DNA of 26,833 nucleotides from Cryomorphaceae bacterium (GCA_027485365.1 JAIXRD010000111.1:1-26833), one strand, 5' to 3'; positions 8,199 to 17,429 are shown, numbered from the stretch's first letter. A program made the numbers and translations. The notes: generated from the sequence alone by a model not told the origin.

Positions 8199-10067
8199 TT
8201 AAATATTTTCAAGGCCTATGCCTTGCAGTTGACAAAACCTGAAATATTCCCTTTTTTGTTGCAGCAGTTCTTTATGTGAGCCAGTTTCCACAATTTCACC
8301 TTTTTTGAAAACAATGATTATGTCAGCGTTGACTATAGTACTTAATCGATGCGCTACAACTATACTTGTTTTTCCTTTCATTATCGCATCCAGTGCGAGT
8401 TGTACTTGCCTTTCGGATTCCGTGTCTAGCGCGGAGGTTGCTTCATCAAGCAAGAGGATTTCTGGGTTTTTGTACATTGCACGAGCGATGCTGATGCGTT
8501 GTTTTTGACCTCCGGAAAGTTTGTTTCCTCGATCTCCAACATTGTATTCAAATTCACCGTCTAGCGCGCTAATAAAGTCGAAGGCGTTGGCATTCTTTGC
8601 TGCGGCAATAGCGCGATTGATGTCTGGGGTTTCATCACCAAACGCAATGTTTTCTAAAATGGTGGCGTTAAACAGTAAGGAGTCTTGTGCAACGATTCCA
8701 ATTAATTCCCTTGTGTCATTGATGTCAATCGTACGCAAGTCTATTCCATCAATTGTTATTTTACCATTGGATGGATCATGAAATCTGGGAATTAAATCCA
8801 GGAGTGTAGATTTCCCACTTCCAGATTCGCCTACTATTGCAATGGTTTGACCCTTTTTAATGGTAAAAGACACGTTTTTTAACACCAGGTCTGATTTGTA
8901 CGAAAATGAAACATTTTCAAAACAAATCGAATCCGTAAAGGAGCTTAACTTAACTGCATCTGGAAAATTTTTTATTACTTCATCTTGTGCGAGAATTTCA
9001 TTGATGCGGTCTAAAGAAACGCGCGCTTTAGCTAAATTGGCAAGTGCTGATGAAATACCTTGAATCGGTCGGAGCATTTGTGAAAAAACAATTACAAAGG
9101 TCAGGAAAACTTCTCCAGATAGTCCGTCGCGTTGACGATCAAGAATCAATATTCCGCCAAAATAAACGAGTAATAGCATGATGAGTGCGCCAAGGGTTTC
9201 GTTGATAAGGGGCGCGAGGTCTTTTTTTCTAAACGTTTTAGTAATAAGTTGTTGATGCCTTAGGTTTACAGCCTCAAAGCGTTTTTTTATGAATTGAATC
9301 GCATTGAATGCCTTAATAATTCGGATACCGTTAAGGGCTTCATCAATGGATGAGTATAAAACTCCTGTTTGTTCTTGCCCTTGCTTGGCTGTTTTTTTCA
9401 AGCTTTTGTTAATTCGGGAAATAACTAAAGCTGAAATCGGCAGGAGAAAAAGCGAAAACAAGGTGAGTTCTGGGCTTAGAAGAATTAACGTAACCACATT
9501 GATAATGACCGCAATTGGTTCACGAAAAATAAGTTCAAGCATACTGACTACAGCGATTTCAATCTCGCCAACATCGCTATTCATTCGTGCCATAATGTCG
9601 CCTCGGCGCTCATTTGAATGAAACGAAAGGGGTAAGATAAGTGATTTGTAAAAGATTTTATTTCGCACATCTCTCACAACAGCCATGCGTAATTCCGATT
9701 GAAACCAAACGGCACCGTATCTAAATAGATTCTTAAGAAAAAACGCCGTAAACACACTTAAACAAACAACAATAAGCGCAAATTTCGGGTCATGTTTTAC
9801 TAAAGAAGCCATTTGAAACTGATAGAACTCTTTCAGAAAAGTCCCAAAATCTAATAGGGAATCCGGGGCGCTTGGGTAAGCAGGTATATCAAGTTCAGCT
9901 GGATCTCTAAAAATAAGTTGCAATACGGGGATAAATAATACCAGCGAAAGCAGATTAAAAACAACGAATAGCAAGTTGCATACAACAACGAGTATTGCAA
10001 TTCCTTTGTATACAAACGTATACTTGATAATTTCTTTAAGGTCTTTCAAGGAGGCACAAAGATACAT
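8199..10067 (-). CDS. ABC exporter (fused permease-ATPase, MsbA/multidrug type)
   Basis: A 622-residue half-transporter with one six-helix transmembrane domain (about 15-340) and one ATPase domain (about 370-615); it would act as a homodimer in the inner membrane. ATPase motifs: Walker A GESGSGKST at 413-421, Q-loop VAQDS, signature LSGGQKQR, Walker B ILLLDEATSALD, H-loop VAHRLST. The frame is open far upstream, but that part overlaps rbfA and has no membrane character. The best ATG is at 10067. However, a perfect -7 box (TATCTTTG, 10064-10057) lies inside the first codons, so the true start may be the in-frame TTG at 10049 (LKDLKEI, 616 residues). Lipid A/phospholipid or drug export are both possible. 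Confidence 0.93.
   Translation of the reverse strand: MYLCASLKDLKEIIKYTFVYKGIAILVVVCNLLFVVFNLLSLVLFIPVLQLIFRDPAELDIPAYPSAPDSLLDFGTFLKEFYQFQMASLVKHDPKFALIVVCLSVFTAFFLKNLFRYGAVWFQSELRMAVVRDVRNKIFYKSLILPLSFHSNERRGDIMARMNSDVGEIEIAVVSMLELIFREPIAVIINVVTLILLSPELTLFSLFLLPISALVISRINKSLKKTAKQGQEQTGVLYSSIDEALNGIRIIKAFNAIQFIKKRFEAVNLRHQQLITKTFRKKDLAPLINETLGALIMLLLVYFGGILILDRQRDGLSGEVFLTFVIVFSQMLRPIQGISSALANLAKARVSLDRINEILAQDEVIKNFPDAVKLSSFTDSICFENVSFSYKSDLVLKNVSFTIKKGQTIAIVGESGSGKSTLLDLIPRFHDPSNGKITIDGIDLRTIDINDTRELIGIVAQDSLLFNATILENIAFGDETPDINRAIAAAKNANAFDFISALDGEFEYNVGDRGNKLSGGQKQRISIARAMYKNPEILLLDEATSALDTESERQVQLALDAIMKGKTSIVVAHRLSTIVNADIIIVFKKGEIVETGSHKELLQQKREYFRFCQLQGIGLENI
10057..10064 (-). promoter_or_regulatory. 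-7 box for the ABC exporter
   Basis: TATCTTTG on the minus strand fits TAnnTTTG exactly and is followed by TGCC, as is common at these promoters. A TTT lies about 20 bases upstream as a weak -33. If this box is used, transcription begins near 10050 and the mRNA has almost no leader. Confidence 0.55.
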
Positions 10068-10104
10068 TTTGTTAAGACAAGGTAAAAGACCTCGCGAAGA
10101 TTCG

Positions 10105-10112
10105 TAACTTTG
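10105..10112 (+). promoter_or_regulatory. -7 box for rbfA
   Basis: TAACTTTG fits TAnnTTTG exactly and ends only 5 bases before the rbfA ATG at 10118. Transcription would start at or next to the ATG, giving a leaderless or nearly leaderless mRNA. No convincing -33 is visible. Confidence 0.55.
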
Positions 10113-10117
10113 ACCCA

Positions 10118-10453
10118 ATGAGCAGTATAAGACAGCAAAAAATAGAGGGCGCCATTCGTCAAGAGTTATCAAGCTTCCTATTGACGAAAGCGAGTGAAAT
10201 CACCTTAGGTGCAATGGTATCTGTGACTGTGGTTCGGGTTACGGCTGATTTATCATTAGCGCGATGTTATCTTAGTGTTTTCGCCCATCAAGAACCACAG
10301 CGCGTATTGCAATCCATTGAATCGAATACAGGATTAATAAGACGAGAGGTTGGAAACCGACTCAAAAACATGCGTAAAATACCGAGTTTGAGATTTTTCT
10401 TGGATGATTCCTTGGATTATGCTGACCAAATAGACAAGTTGCTGAAAAAGTGA
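10118..10453 (+). CDS. rbfA: Ribosome-binding factor A
   Basis: RbfA binds the 30S subunit and helps mature the 5' end of 16S rRNA, also in cold adaptation. The protein is 111 residues, normal for the family, with the single KH-like domain: N-terminal RQQKIEGAIRQELSSFL, central VSVTVVRVTADLSLARCYLSVF, and C-terminal KNMRKIPSLRFFLDDSLDYADQIDKLL, which matches the family's R..P.L.F..D.S...A..I..L pattern. Its stop overlaps the GTG start of the next gene by 4 bases (GTGA), so the permease is translationally coupled. Confidence 0.97.
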   Translation: MSSIRQQKIEGAIRQELSSFLLTKASEITLGAMVSVTVVRVTADLSLARCYLSVFAHQEPQRVLQSIESNTGLIRREVGNRLKNMRKIPSLRFFLDDSLDYADQIDKLLKK

Positions 10454-11658
10454 AACTTCGCACCGTTTTTTTTATTGCAACCCGCTTATTGATTTCAAGA
10501 CAAAAAAAAACTGCCGTATCGATAATTTCTTGGATTGCTGTGCTTGGCATGTTGGTTTCTGCCGCGGCTATGGTGATTTTACTCTCTGCCTTTAATGGAA
10601 TTGAAGGAATGATCGAAGGATTGTACACGGAATTTGATCAGGAGATTATAGTGCGTCCTAGAGAAAGCAAAAAAATCAATCCAGATTCCTTAAAACAACT
10701 TGTCTCTTTTTCAGAACAACTTCAAGGCGTGGAACGAACAAGTTTATTTATTCAAGAGCGAATAATTCTCCGAAAGAAAAAGAAGTGGGCAAATGCAGAA
10801 TTATGGGCAGTAGAACCATCATTCAATCAAATGGCCAAGTTGTACACACGCGAACATTTGATTAATGGTAAAGCGACTGAAAATGAAAATCAGTCATTGA
10901 TTGGTGTAGGACTTGCCAATAAACTTGGCTTGCGTTCCATGGATTTAACACCGGAGTCTGCCGTATTGTATATTCCGCGTCAAGACCGTAAAATCCGAAT
11001 AGGAAAATCTCCCTTTTTCCAGCAAAACATAGCGGTTGTTGGTGCTATGGATTACAATAAAGAAGTTAACGATCAAATTTTATTGGTTTCCTTGAGCTTT
11101 GCTAAAGGGTATTTTAATGATGAGGTTAGCGGACTGTTAATCCAGACCCAAATCAACCACCGATCAGCCGTCAATACCATCCTAAACAACAAGTTTGGCA
11201 ATCAATTTACGATCAAAACTAACTTAGAAAAGAATGAATTAATCTTCAAAACAAGCAAGTCAGAAAAACTTATTGTGGTTGTTATTTTAGTATTTGTTTT
11301 CATTTTGTCGCTATTCAATCTTTCTGCTTCCTTAACAATGACCTTTCTAGAGAAAAAAGCACAACTTAACACCATGTATTCTTTAGGCTTAAGTGCCGTT
11401 GATGTAAAACGTGTATTTATATTGTTAGGACTTATCATTGTGGGGTTCGGTGTCTTTATGGGCTTAGGGTTAGGTTCCTTATTAGTTTTTCTTCATGAAC
11501 AACTGCATTTAATAACGATTCCCGGCACCCTCAATGCATTCCCTTCAAAATTTGACGTTTTACAGGTCTTATCCTTACTTTTTCTGCTAATAAGCCTCGG
11601 TTTTGTTGCAACGTTTATTACAACATCATTTTTAATGAAATCGAGAGAAAAAGCATAA
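10450..11658 (+). CDS. LolC/FtsX-type ABC permease subunit
   Basis: A 402-residue inner-membrane permease of the MacB/FtsX/LolC type. It has an N-terminal membrane helix (about 20-50, preceded by the ATRLLISRQKK amphipathic stretch typical of LolC/E), a large periplasmic domain (about 55-260) and three C-terminal helices (about 275-300, 320-350, 370-395). The start is GTG, overlapping the rbfA stop. No ATPase gene is adjacent, so its ATP-binding partner (LolD-like) must be encoded elsewhere. Lipoprotein release from the inner membrane is likely, but other MacB-type roles cannot be excluded. Confidence 0.88.
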   Translation: MKLRTVFFIATRLLISRQKKTAVSIISWIAVLGMLVSAAAMVILLSAFNGIEGMIEGLYTEFDQEIIVRPRESKKINPDSLKQLVSFSEQLQGVERTSLFIQERIILRKKKKWANAELWAVEPSFNQMAKLYTREHLINGKATENENQSLIGVGLANKLGLRSMDLTPESAVLYIPRQDRKIRIGKSPFFQQNIAVVGAMDYNKEVNDQILLVSLSFAKGYFNDEVSGLLIQTQINHRSAVNTILNNKFGNQFTIKTNLEKNELIFKTSKSEKLIVVVILVFVFILSLFNLSASLTMTFLEKKAQLNTMYSLGLSAVDVKRVFILLGLIIVGFGVFMGLGLGSLLVFLHEQLHLITIPGTLNAFPSKFDVLQVLSLLFLLISLGFVATFITTSFLMKSREKA

Positions 11659-11661
11659 TTG

Positions 11662-11697
11662 TTTTTGCATTCTGATTAATTTAATTCCTTATATTTG
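11662..11697 (+). promoter_or_regulatory. Promoter of atpDC
   Basis: A TTTTTG -33 element (11662-11667) stands 22 bases before a perfect TATATTTG -7 box (11690-11697). The atpD ATG follows 27 bases later. It lies directly after the permease stop, so atpDC has its own promoter. Confidence 0.75.
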
Positions 11698-11723
11698 CGC
11701 CCAAAATAAACACACGATTTGTA

Positions 11724-13220
11724 ATGATTAAAGGTAGAATTTCTCAGGTTATTGGTCCGGTAGTGGACGTTGCATTTGATAACGGTTCAGCACTTCCAAC
11801 TATTTACGACGCACTCGAAGTAAGAAAAAAAGATGGTACACGCGTAGTGTTGGAGGTTCAGGCACACGTTGGTGAAAATGCTGTTAGAGCAATATCAATG
11901 GACTCAACCGATGGATTTACACGGGGAATGGAGGTAACATCAACAGGTAGTGCGATTAAAATGCCTATTGGTGATAAAATCAAAGGCCGCCTATTCAATG
12001 TGGTTGGTGATGCAATTGATGGGATTAATGATGTAGACGCTTCGAATGGTTTACCAATTCACCGGGAAGCACCTAAATTTGAAGATTTATCTACCGCATC
12101 AGAAATATTATTCACAGGAATCAAGGTGATCGATTTAATTGAACCTTATGCTAAAGGAGGTAAAATTGGTCTTTTCGGTGGAGCGGGTGTAGGTAAAACC
12201 GTATTGATTCAGGAATTGATTAATAACATTGCTAAAGGGCATGGCGGACTTTCTGTATTCGCAGGAGTTGGTGAGCGTACACGTGAAGGAAACGATTTGC
12301 TTCGCGAGATGTTAGAGGCCGGAATTATTAAATACGGTGATGCTTTCATGCACTCCATGGAAGAAGGCGGTTGGGATCTTACAAAAGTTGACCTTGAGGA
12401 AATGAAAGAATCAAAAGCAACCTTTGTATTTGGTCAGATGAATGAGCCTCCTGGCGCACGTGCACGAGTAGCATTGTCCGGATTAACAATTGCTGAGTAT
12501 TACCGCGATGGTGAAGGTGATGGGCAAGGAAAAGATATCTTATTCTTCGTAGACAACATCTTCCGATTTACGCAAGCGGGTTCAGAAGTTTCTGCACTTC
12601 TTGGACGTATGCCTTCTGCTGTAGGTTATCAGCCGACATTAGCCACAGAGATGGGTGCAATGCAAGAGCGAATCACCTCTACAAAGAACGGATCAATTAC
12701 ATCGGTTCAAGCGGTTTATGTACCTGCAGATGACCTTACGGATCCGGCTCCGGCAAATACCTTTGCCCACTTGGATGCTACTACGGTACTTTCTCGTAAA
12801 ATTTCAGAACTTGGTATCTATCCTGCCGTTGATCCATTGGATTCTACATCGCGAATTTTAACGCGTGAAATCGTTGGTGATGCGCATTATGATTGTGCTC
12901 AACGTGTAAAAGTAACCTTACAGCGATATAAAGAACTTCAAGATATTATTGCCATTTTAGGAATGGATGAGCTTTCTGAAGAGGATAAGTTAATTGTACA
13001 CAGAGCACGTCGTGTACAACGATTTTTATCTCAACCGTTCCATGTTGCTGAGCAATTTACGGGGATACCAGGTGTATTTGTTGATATCAACGATACCATT
13101 ACAGCATTTAACGAAATCTTAGACGGTAAGTACGACCAATATCCAGAAGCTGCATTTAACCTGAAAGGGGGAATACATGAAGTGGTAGCCGCTGGTGAAA
13201 AAATGTTAGCTGAAGCATAA
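11724..13220 (+). CDS. atpD: F1 ATP synthase beta subunit
   Basis: Catalytic subunit of F1: it makes or hydrolyses ATP at the alpha-beta interface on the cytoplasmic side of the inner membrane. 498 residues with the beta-barrel N-terminal domain, P-loop GGAGVGKT at 152-159, GERTREGND, the Walker B region DILFFVDNIFRFTQAGSE and the C-terminal GMDELSEEDK (DELSEED control loop). The ATG gives the normal N-terminus (IKGRISQVIGPVVDV). Its stop shares one base with the atpC start (TAATG). No alpha, gamma or Fo genes are present here, matching the split arrangement known in Flavobacteriia. Confidence 0.99.
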   Translation: MIKGRISQVIGPVVDVAFDNGSALPTIYDALEVRKKDGTRVVLEVQAHVGENAVRAISMDSTDGFTRGMEVTSTGSAIKMPIGDKIKGRLFNVVGDAIDGINDVDASNGLPIHREAPKFEDLSTASEILFTGIKVIDLIEPYAKGGKIGLFGGAGVGKTVLIQELINNIAKGHGGLSVFAGVGERTREGNDLLREMLEAGIIKYGDAFMHSMEEGGWDLTKVDLEEMKESKATFVFGQMNEPPGARARVALSGLTIAEYYRDGEGDGQGKDILFFVDNIFRFTQAGSEVSALLGRMPSAVGYQPTLATEMGAMQERITSTKNGSITSVQAVYVPADDLTDPAPANTFAHLDATTVLSRKISELGIYPAVDPLDSTSRILTREIVGDAHYDCAQRVKVTLQRYKELQDIIAILGMDELSEEDKLIVHRARRVQRFLSQPFHVAEQFTGIPGVFVDINDTITAFNEILDGKYDQYPEAAFNLKGGIHEVVAAGEKMLAEA

Positions 13221-13498
13221 TGATCCTAGATATCCTAACTCCAGAGGCCCTTGTTTTTCATGGCGCTGTAGACGCTGTCAAAATGCCGGGAATTGAAGGT
13301 GAATTTCAAGTATTAAATGGTCACGCGGCGATAATTTCTGCATTAAAGGCTGGGACAGTGATTATTGATGTTTCTCAGGCCACATCTGAAATCACAGAGA
13401 AATTAACTAAAACAACCGAACCCAATAAATTTAGTTTTGAAATTAAGGGCGGTGTAGCTGAAATGCTTGGCGATAAGATTGTTTTATTAGCTGATTAG
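13220..13498 (+). CDS. atpC: F1 ATP synthase epsilon subunit, short form
   Basis: Epsilon is part of the F1 rotor stalk and can brake ATP hydrolysis. The protein is only 92 residues: the N-terminal beta-sandwich is complete (ILTPEALVFHGAVDAVKMPGIEGEFQVLNGHAAIISAL...GGVAEMLGDKIVLLAD), while the C-terminal helical hairpin of about 45 residues, present in E. coli epsilon (139 residues), is absent. This short form is common in Bacteroidota, so it is not a frameshift artefact, but the epsilon inhibitory mechanism must be missing. It is translationally coupled to atpD. Confidence 0.95.
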   Translation: MILDILTPEALVFHGAVDAVKMPGIEGEFQVLNGHAAIISALKAGTVIIDVSQATSEITEKLTKTTEPNKFSFEIKGGVAEMLGDKIVLLAD

Positions 13499-13529
13499 GC
13501 TGTTAAGACATGTTAACTTGCACTTTGTG

Positions 13530-13561
13530 TTGGGTCAAGCGTCTTACTTTCTTTATATTCG
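13530..13561 (+). promoter_or_regulatory. Probable promoter of uppS-bamA
   Basis: TTG (13530-13532) stands 21 bases before TATATTCG (13554-13561), which fits TAnnTTTG at 7 of 8 positions. The uppS GTG follows 22 bases later. Confidence 0.55.
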
Positions 13562-13583
13562 TGCAAATTAAACCATAATTAAG

Positions 13584-14327
13584 GTGCCAAAGCAATTAGA
13601 TTCATCAAATATTCCCAAGCATATTGCAATCATTATGGATGGAAATGGACGGTGGGCAAGAGCGAAAGGTCATGATCGTCTTTATGGTCATTCAAGTGGA
13701 GTTGATTCCGTTCGTGAAACAATAAAGGCCGCGGTTGAATTCGGTGTCAAACATTTAACCTTGTATGCATTTTCAGCAGAAAACTGGAGTAGACCACAGG
13801 AGGAAATAGATGGATTAATGGAACTATTAGTTGCCTCTATCCATGGAGAATTACCGGTTTTAAATGAAAATGGAGTAAAACTTACAACCATTGGAGATGT
13901 AAGTAAGTTACCTGCTGCCTGCATCGAGAGTTTAAGTGAAGCAGTTAATGCAACGTCAAAAAACGATAAAATTAATTTGATTTTAGCGCTTAATTATTCC
14001 TCAAGGGAAGAAATTGTTTCAGCAACAAAAAAAATAGTACAGCAGGTACTGGATGGATCGTTAGCTCTAGATGAAATTAACATTCAAGAGTTTCAGCAGG
14101 CGTTATATACAGCCAACATACCCGACCCAGAACTTGTTATTCGAACGAGCGGTGAACACCGCGTAAGCAATTTTTTACTTTGGCAATTGGCTTATGCTGA
14201 ACTGCACTTTACACCTGTGTTTTGGCCAGAATTTCGCAGAGCGCATTTAATGGAAGCTATTTATGATTATCAACGTAGAGAGCGTCGCTTTGGAAAAACT
14301 TCAGAACAAGTAATTTTAGAAAAATGA
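13584..14327 (+). CDS. uppS: Isoprenyl (undecaprenyl) diphosphate synthase
   Basis: A cis-prenyltransferase that adds isopentenyl units to farnesyl diphosphate to make the C55 carrier for peptidoglycan and O-antigen; cytoplasmic. 247 residues, normal length. IIMDGNGRWA at 16-25 carries the catalytic Asp (D19), followed by the helix with YGHSSGVDSVRETIKAA, the TLYAFSAENWSRP substrate motif, and C-terminal RTSGEHRVSNFLLWQLAYAEL. The start is GTG at 13584; no ATG is near and this codon gives the expected distance to the active site. The stop overlaps the bamA ATG by 4 bases (ATGA), coupling carrier synthesis to outer-membrane biogenesis. Confidence 0.97.
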   Translation: MPKQLDSSNIPKHIAIIMDGNGRWARAKGHDRLYGHSSGVDSVRETIKAAVEFGVKHLTLYAFSAENWSRPQEEIDGLMELLVASIHGELPVLNENGVKLTTIGDVSKLPAACIESLSEAVNATSKNDKINLILALNYSSREEIVSATKKIVQQVLDGSLALDEINIQEFQQALYTANIPDPELVIRTSGEHRVSNFLLWQLAYAELHFTPVFWPEFRRAHLMEAIYDYQRRERRFGKTSEQVILEK

Positions 14328-16861
14328 GAATTCTAGTATATATATTCTTGATCTGTTGTTCCACGGTATTTGGGCAAGTTATCAATAACACTTCAGATTT
14401 TTCAGTCCCTACCGAATATGAAATTGGACCAGTACGAGTTGTTGGCGCGGATAATTTCGACCAGCAAGCCATAAAAGCTGTTGCAGGGCTGAGACAAGGA
14501 CAGAAAATTACGATTCCTGGTGACCAACTGAGTAAAGCGATTAGAAATCTTTGGGAAGAAGAATTGTTCTCTGATATTTCAATTGTATTAGATAAGGAAA
14601 TTCAAGGCGTAGTGTATTTATCGATTCATTTAAAGGCACGACCTAAATTGTCTCATTTTAAGTTCAGAGGAATCCCAAAGCGTGAGGCAGATAAACTGCG
14701 TGAGGAGTTGGATTTGTTCTCAGGAAAAACCATTACAGAAAATTTATTATTTCAAACCGACGCTAAAATTCGAGGATATTTTAGAGAGAAAGGTTTTTAT
14801 TCCATTGCTGCGGATATTACCCGGATTAAGGATACCATAATGAATGACTCTGAGATTTTTGTTATCAATATTGAACGGGGCGAAAAAGTGGGAATTAAAG
14901 AAATTCAACTTGACGGTGCAGAAAGTGTTGCAAAGTGGAAACTGTATATGGCAATGAAAGACACAAAAAAGAAGTCTATATTACGGATATTCAAACGCTC
15001 AAAATATACGGTATCTACCTATGAAAAAGATAAAAAAGCCCTGATTGAGAAGTTCTATGCCGCTGGATTAAGAGATGCACATATAGTAAGCGATACGGTG
15101 TATTTTCAAGACCCGAAAAACTTAATTGTTCGCATTACCATTGATGAGGGGAACAAATATTATTTTGGTGATTTTGAGTGGTTTGGCAACAGTAAATACC
15201 GTTCTAGTTTTCTTGATTCAGTAATTGGCATTAAAAAGGGTGATGTATACAATAAAACACTGTTGGACAAACGCTTGAACGGTGGAGAGGACGGCAGAGA
15301 TATTAATTCCTTGTATATGAATAAGGGACACTTGTTTTTTCAAATTTATCCCGTAGAAACAGGCGTTACCGGTAATTTTATCAATTATCAATTTAGAATT
15401 TATGAGGGTAAGGAAGCCAGATACGGAGAGATAACCGTTATCGGAAATACCAAAACCAACGATCAGGTGATTTACCGCGAAATTCGAACGAAACCGGGTG
15501 ATTTGTTTAATAAGGAAGATATCATGCGGACGCAGCGGGAGTTGTCTCAACTCGGATTTTTTAACGACCAAACCATGAAGGTTAATCCCATGCCGAACCC
15601 AGAAAAAGGAACGGTTGATATTCAATATGTTGTAGAAGAAAAATCTTCCGATCAAATTGAATTATCTGGTGGATATGGTGGCGCTGGTCCAACAGGGTCG
15701 GGACGTGTCATTGGTACCCTTGGCTTAACATTTAACAATTTTTCCACCAAGAATTTTTTCAAAAAATCAGCTTGGTCTCCGCTTCCGGGGGGCGACGGTC
15801 AACGCCTTTCTATTCGAGCTCAATCTAATGGACGTTTTTATCAAGGCTATACCTTCTCATTTACAGAACCATGGTTAGGGGGTAAAAAACCAAATGCACT
15901 TTCGTTTTGGTTAAATAACACGGCATTATCTTCCAACGGCTTCATTCGTACAAATCCAGCCTATAATGGGATTTCAATTACTGGGGTTGGGGTAGGACTA
16001 CAACGAAGAAAAAAATTCCCGGATGATTATTTTACCGCGTATTATGAATTGAGTTATCAGTATTATGATGTGGTCAATGATTTCCGGTTTCCGTTATTTC
16101 CTAAAGGGTATTCTAACGATATCGCTTTGAAATATGTGCTACAACGTTCTTCGGTTAGCGCACCCATTTATCCACAAAGTGGATCGAATTTTACCTTGAC
16201 AGCAAAATCAACCTTACCCTATTCCTATTTCCAGAAAGGATTAGATTATTCGAAAATGTCAATCGCAGAAAAGTATCTGTATTTAGAGTATTTCAAATTT
16301 AAATTTACAGGGGAATGGTATTTACCTCTAACGGCAAATAGAAAGCTTGTCCTAATGCCACGCTTTGGCTTTGGTTATATTGGTGCCTATACCGCGGCGA
16401 AAGGGGTTACACCATTCGATCGTTTTACGATGGGTGGCAGTGGATTAACCGGTGTTAATCAGCTTGGAGGACGTGAAATCATTGCACTTCGCGGGTATGA
16501 AGACCAGGCGATTTCATCAGCGGGATCCGATCCGATCATTGCAAAATATACGCTTGAGTTACGTTATCCGATTTCATTGAATCCCCAAGCAACATTTTAT
16601 GTTACTGGTTTCTTAGAAGCAGGAAACACCTATCCAGATTTGAAAAACTTTAACCCATTCAACGTGAAACGAGCAGCAGGAGTTGGAATTCGAGTGTACC
16701 TTCCAATGTTTGGAATGTTAGGCCTTGATTATGGGTTGGGCTTCGATAAATTAGATTCTTGGGGCTCTGGATATAACGGTCCATCCGATGCCTCAATTAC
16801 AACAAAAGGATTTTATCCAAAGCTAAGTTTCACGATTGGCATGAACCTTGGTGAATTGTAA
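14324..16861 (+). CDS. bamA: Outer membrane protein assembly factor BamA
   Basis: BamA is the outer-membrane barrel that inserts other beta-barrel proteins. 845 residues: signal peptide (about 1-18, ending VFGQ), five POTRA domains (about 33-440; POTRA5 begins YGEITVIGNTKTNDQVI and ends VQYVVEEK-like), then a 16-strand barrel. The barrel loop motif LRGYED (R723 in the VRGF/Y position of loop 6) is present. The protein ends in GMNLGEL rather than the aromatic residue typical of Proteobacteria. Two OmpH/Skp genes follow, a common linkage with bamA. The start overlaps the uppS stop. Confidence 0.96.
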   Translation: MRILVYIFLICCSTVFGQVINNTSDFSVPTEYEIGPVRVVGADNFDQQAIKAVAGLRQGQKITIPGDQLSKAIRNLWEEELFSDISIVLDKEIQGVVYLSIHLKARPKLSHFKFRGIPKREADKLREELDLFSGKTITENLLFQTDAKIRGYFREKGFYSIAADITRIKDTIMNDSEIFVINIERGEKVGIKEIQLDGAESVAKWKLYMAMKDTKKKSILRIFKRSKYTVSTYEKDKKALIEKFYAAGLRDAHIVSDTVYFQDPKNLIVRITIDEGNKYYFGDFEWFGNSKYRSSFLDSVIGIKKGDVYNKTLLDKRLNGGEDGRDINSLYMNKGHLFFQIYPVETGVTGNFINYQFRIYEGKEARYGEITVIGNTKTNDQVIYREIRTKPGDLFNKEDIMRTQRELSQLGFFNDQTMKVNPMPNPEKGTVDIQYVVEEKSSDQIELSGGYGGAGPTGSGRVIGTLGLTFNNFSTKNFFKKSAWSPLPGGDGQRLSIRAQSNGRFYQGYTFSFTEPWLGGKKPNALSFWLNNTALSSNGFIRTNPAYNGISITGVGVGLQRRKKFPDDYFTAYYELSYQYYDVVNDFRFPLFPKGYSNDIALKYVLQRSSVSAPIYPQSGSNFTLTAKSTLPYSYFQKGLDYSKMSIAEKYLYLEYFKFKFTGEWYLPLTANRKLVLMPRFGFGYIGAYTAAKGVTPFDRFTMGGSGLTGVNQLGGREIIALRGYEDQAISSAGSDPIIAKYTLELRYPISLNPQATFYVTGFLEAGNTYPDLKNFNPFNVKRAAGVGIRVYLPMFGMLGLDYGLGFDKLDSWGSGYNGPSDASITTKGFYPKLSFTIGMNLGEL

Positions 16862-16887
16862 AATTTGATAATATTATTGTAAATTCG
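16856..16887 (+). promoter_or_regulatory. Probable promoter of the two OmpH genes
   Basis: TTG (16856-16858, in the bamA stop region) stands 21 bases before TAAATTCG (16880-16887), which fits the -7 consensus at 7 of 8 positions. The first OmpH ATG is 23 bases downstream. Confidence 0.5.
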
Positions 16888-16910
16888 CCGTTCGCAGTCA
16901 AAAAACACAC

Positions 16911-17429
16911 ATGAAATCATTGCACGTAGTTATTTTCCTGATGATGGCCCTGTTTACAAAAGTAAACGCTCAGTCTTTTGCCTTCATAGATTCTGATTAT
17001 ATGTTGAATAGCATTCCAGAATATGCAGAATCCAAAGCAAAACTTGATAAACTCGCGGAAACTTGGACAAAGGATATTGAAGACCGGTTCAATGTAATAA
17101 AAACGCAAAAAGAAAATTTTAATAAGGAAGAGATTTTATTACCGGCAGAGGAAAAAGCAAAAAGGAAATCAGAAATAGAAAAATTAGAAAAAGAAACCTT
17201 GGAACTTCAGACCCAACGTTTTGGGTTGAATGGAGATTATTTCATGAAACGCCAGGAATTAATTAAACCAATTCAAGACCGGATTTATACAGCCATGAAG
17301 AAAGTTGCTAAATCAGAAGGGTATACCTTTGTTTTTGATAAAGCCAATCAAAGCAATTTGATTTATGCCGATAAAGAAGCCGATATTAGCAACACTGTTT
17401 TGGAAGAAATGGGAATCACAAAAGAATAA
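16911..17429 (+). CDS. skp: OmpH/Skp-family periplasmic chaperone, copy 1
   Basis: Skp-type chaperones hold unfolded outer-membrane proteins in the periplasm before delivery to BamA. 172 residues with a signal peptide (about 1-20, ending VNAQ), the family start SFAFIDSDYMLNSIPEY, a long charged coiled coil (about 35-105, rich in Lys and Glu) that forms the tentacles, and the C-terminal body with PIQDRIYTAMKKVAKSEGYTFVFD. It sits 49 bases after bamA with its own likely promoter and 16 bases before a second paralogue. Confidence 0.94.
   Translation: MKSLHVVIFLMMALFTKVNAQSFAFIDSDYMLNSIPEYAESKAKLDKLAETWTKDIEDRFNVIKTQKENFNKEEILLPAEEKAKRKSEIEKLEKETLELQTQRFGLNGDYFMKRQELIKPIQDRIYTAMKKVAKSEGYTFVFDKANQSNLIYADKEADISNTVLEEMGITKE

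Noticed and set aside
10068..10172. N-terminal extension of the ABC exporter to 10172
   Set aside because: It starts on TTG inside rbfA, overlaps the rbfA promoter, and has no resemblance to the family N-terminus.
13500..13518. Inverted GTTAA/TTAAC after atpC as a terminator
   Set aside because: Five AT-rich pairs and no T-run; too weak to call.
15218..15655. 145-residue minus-strand open frame inside bamA
   Set aside because: It is antisense to well-conserved POTRA sequence and has no start signals or recognisable domain.
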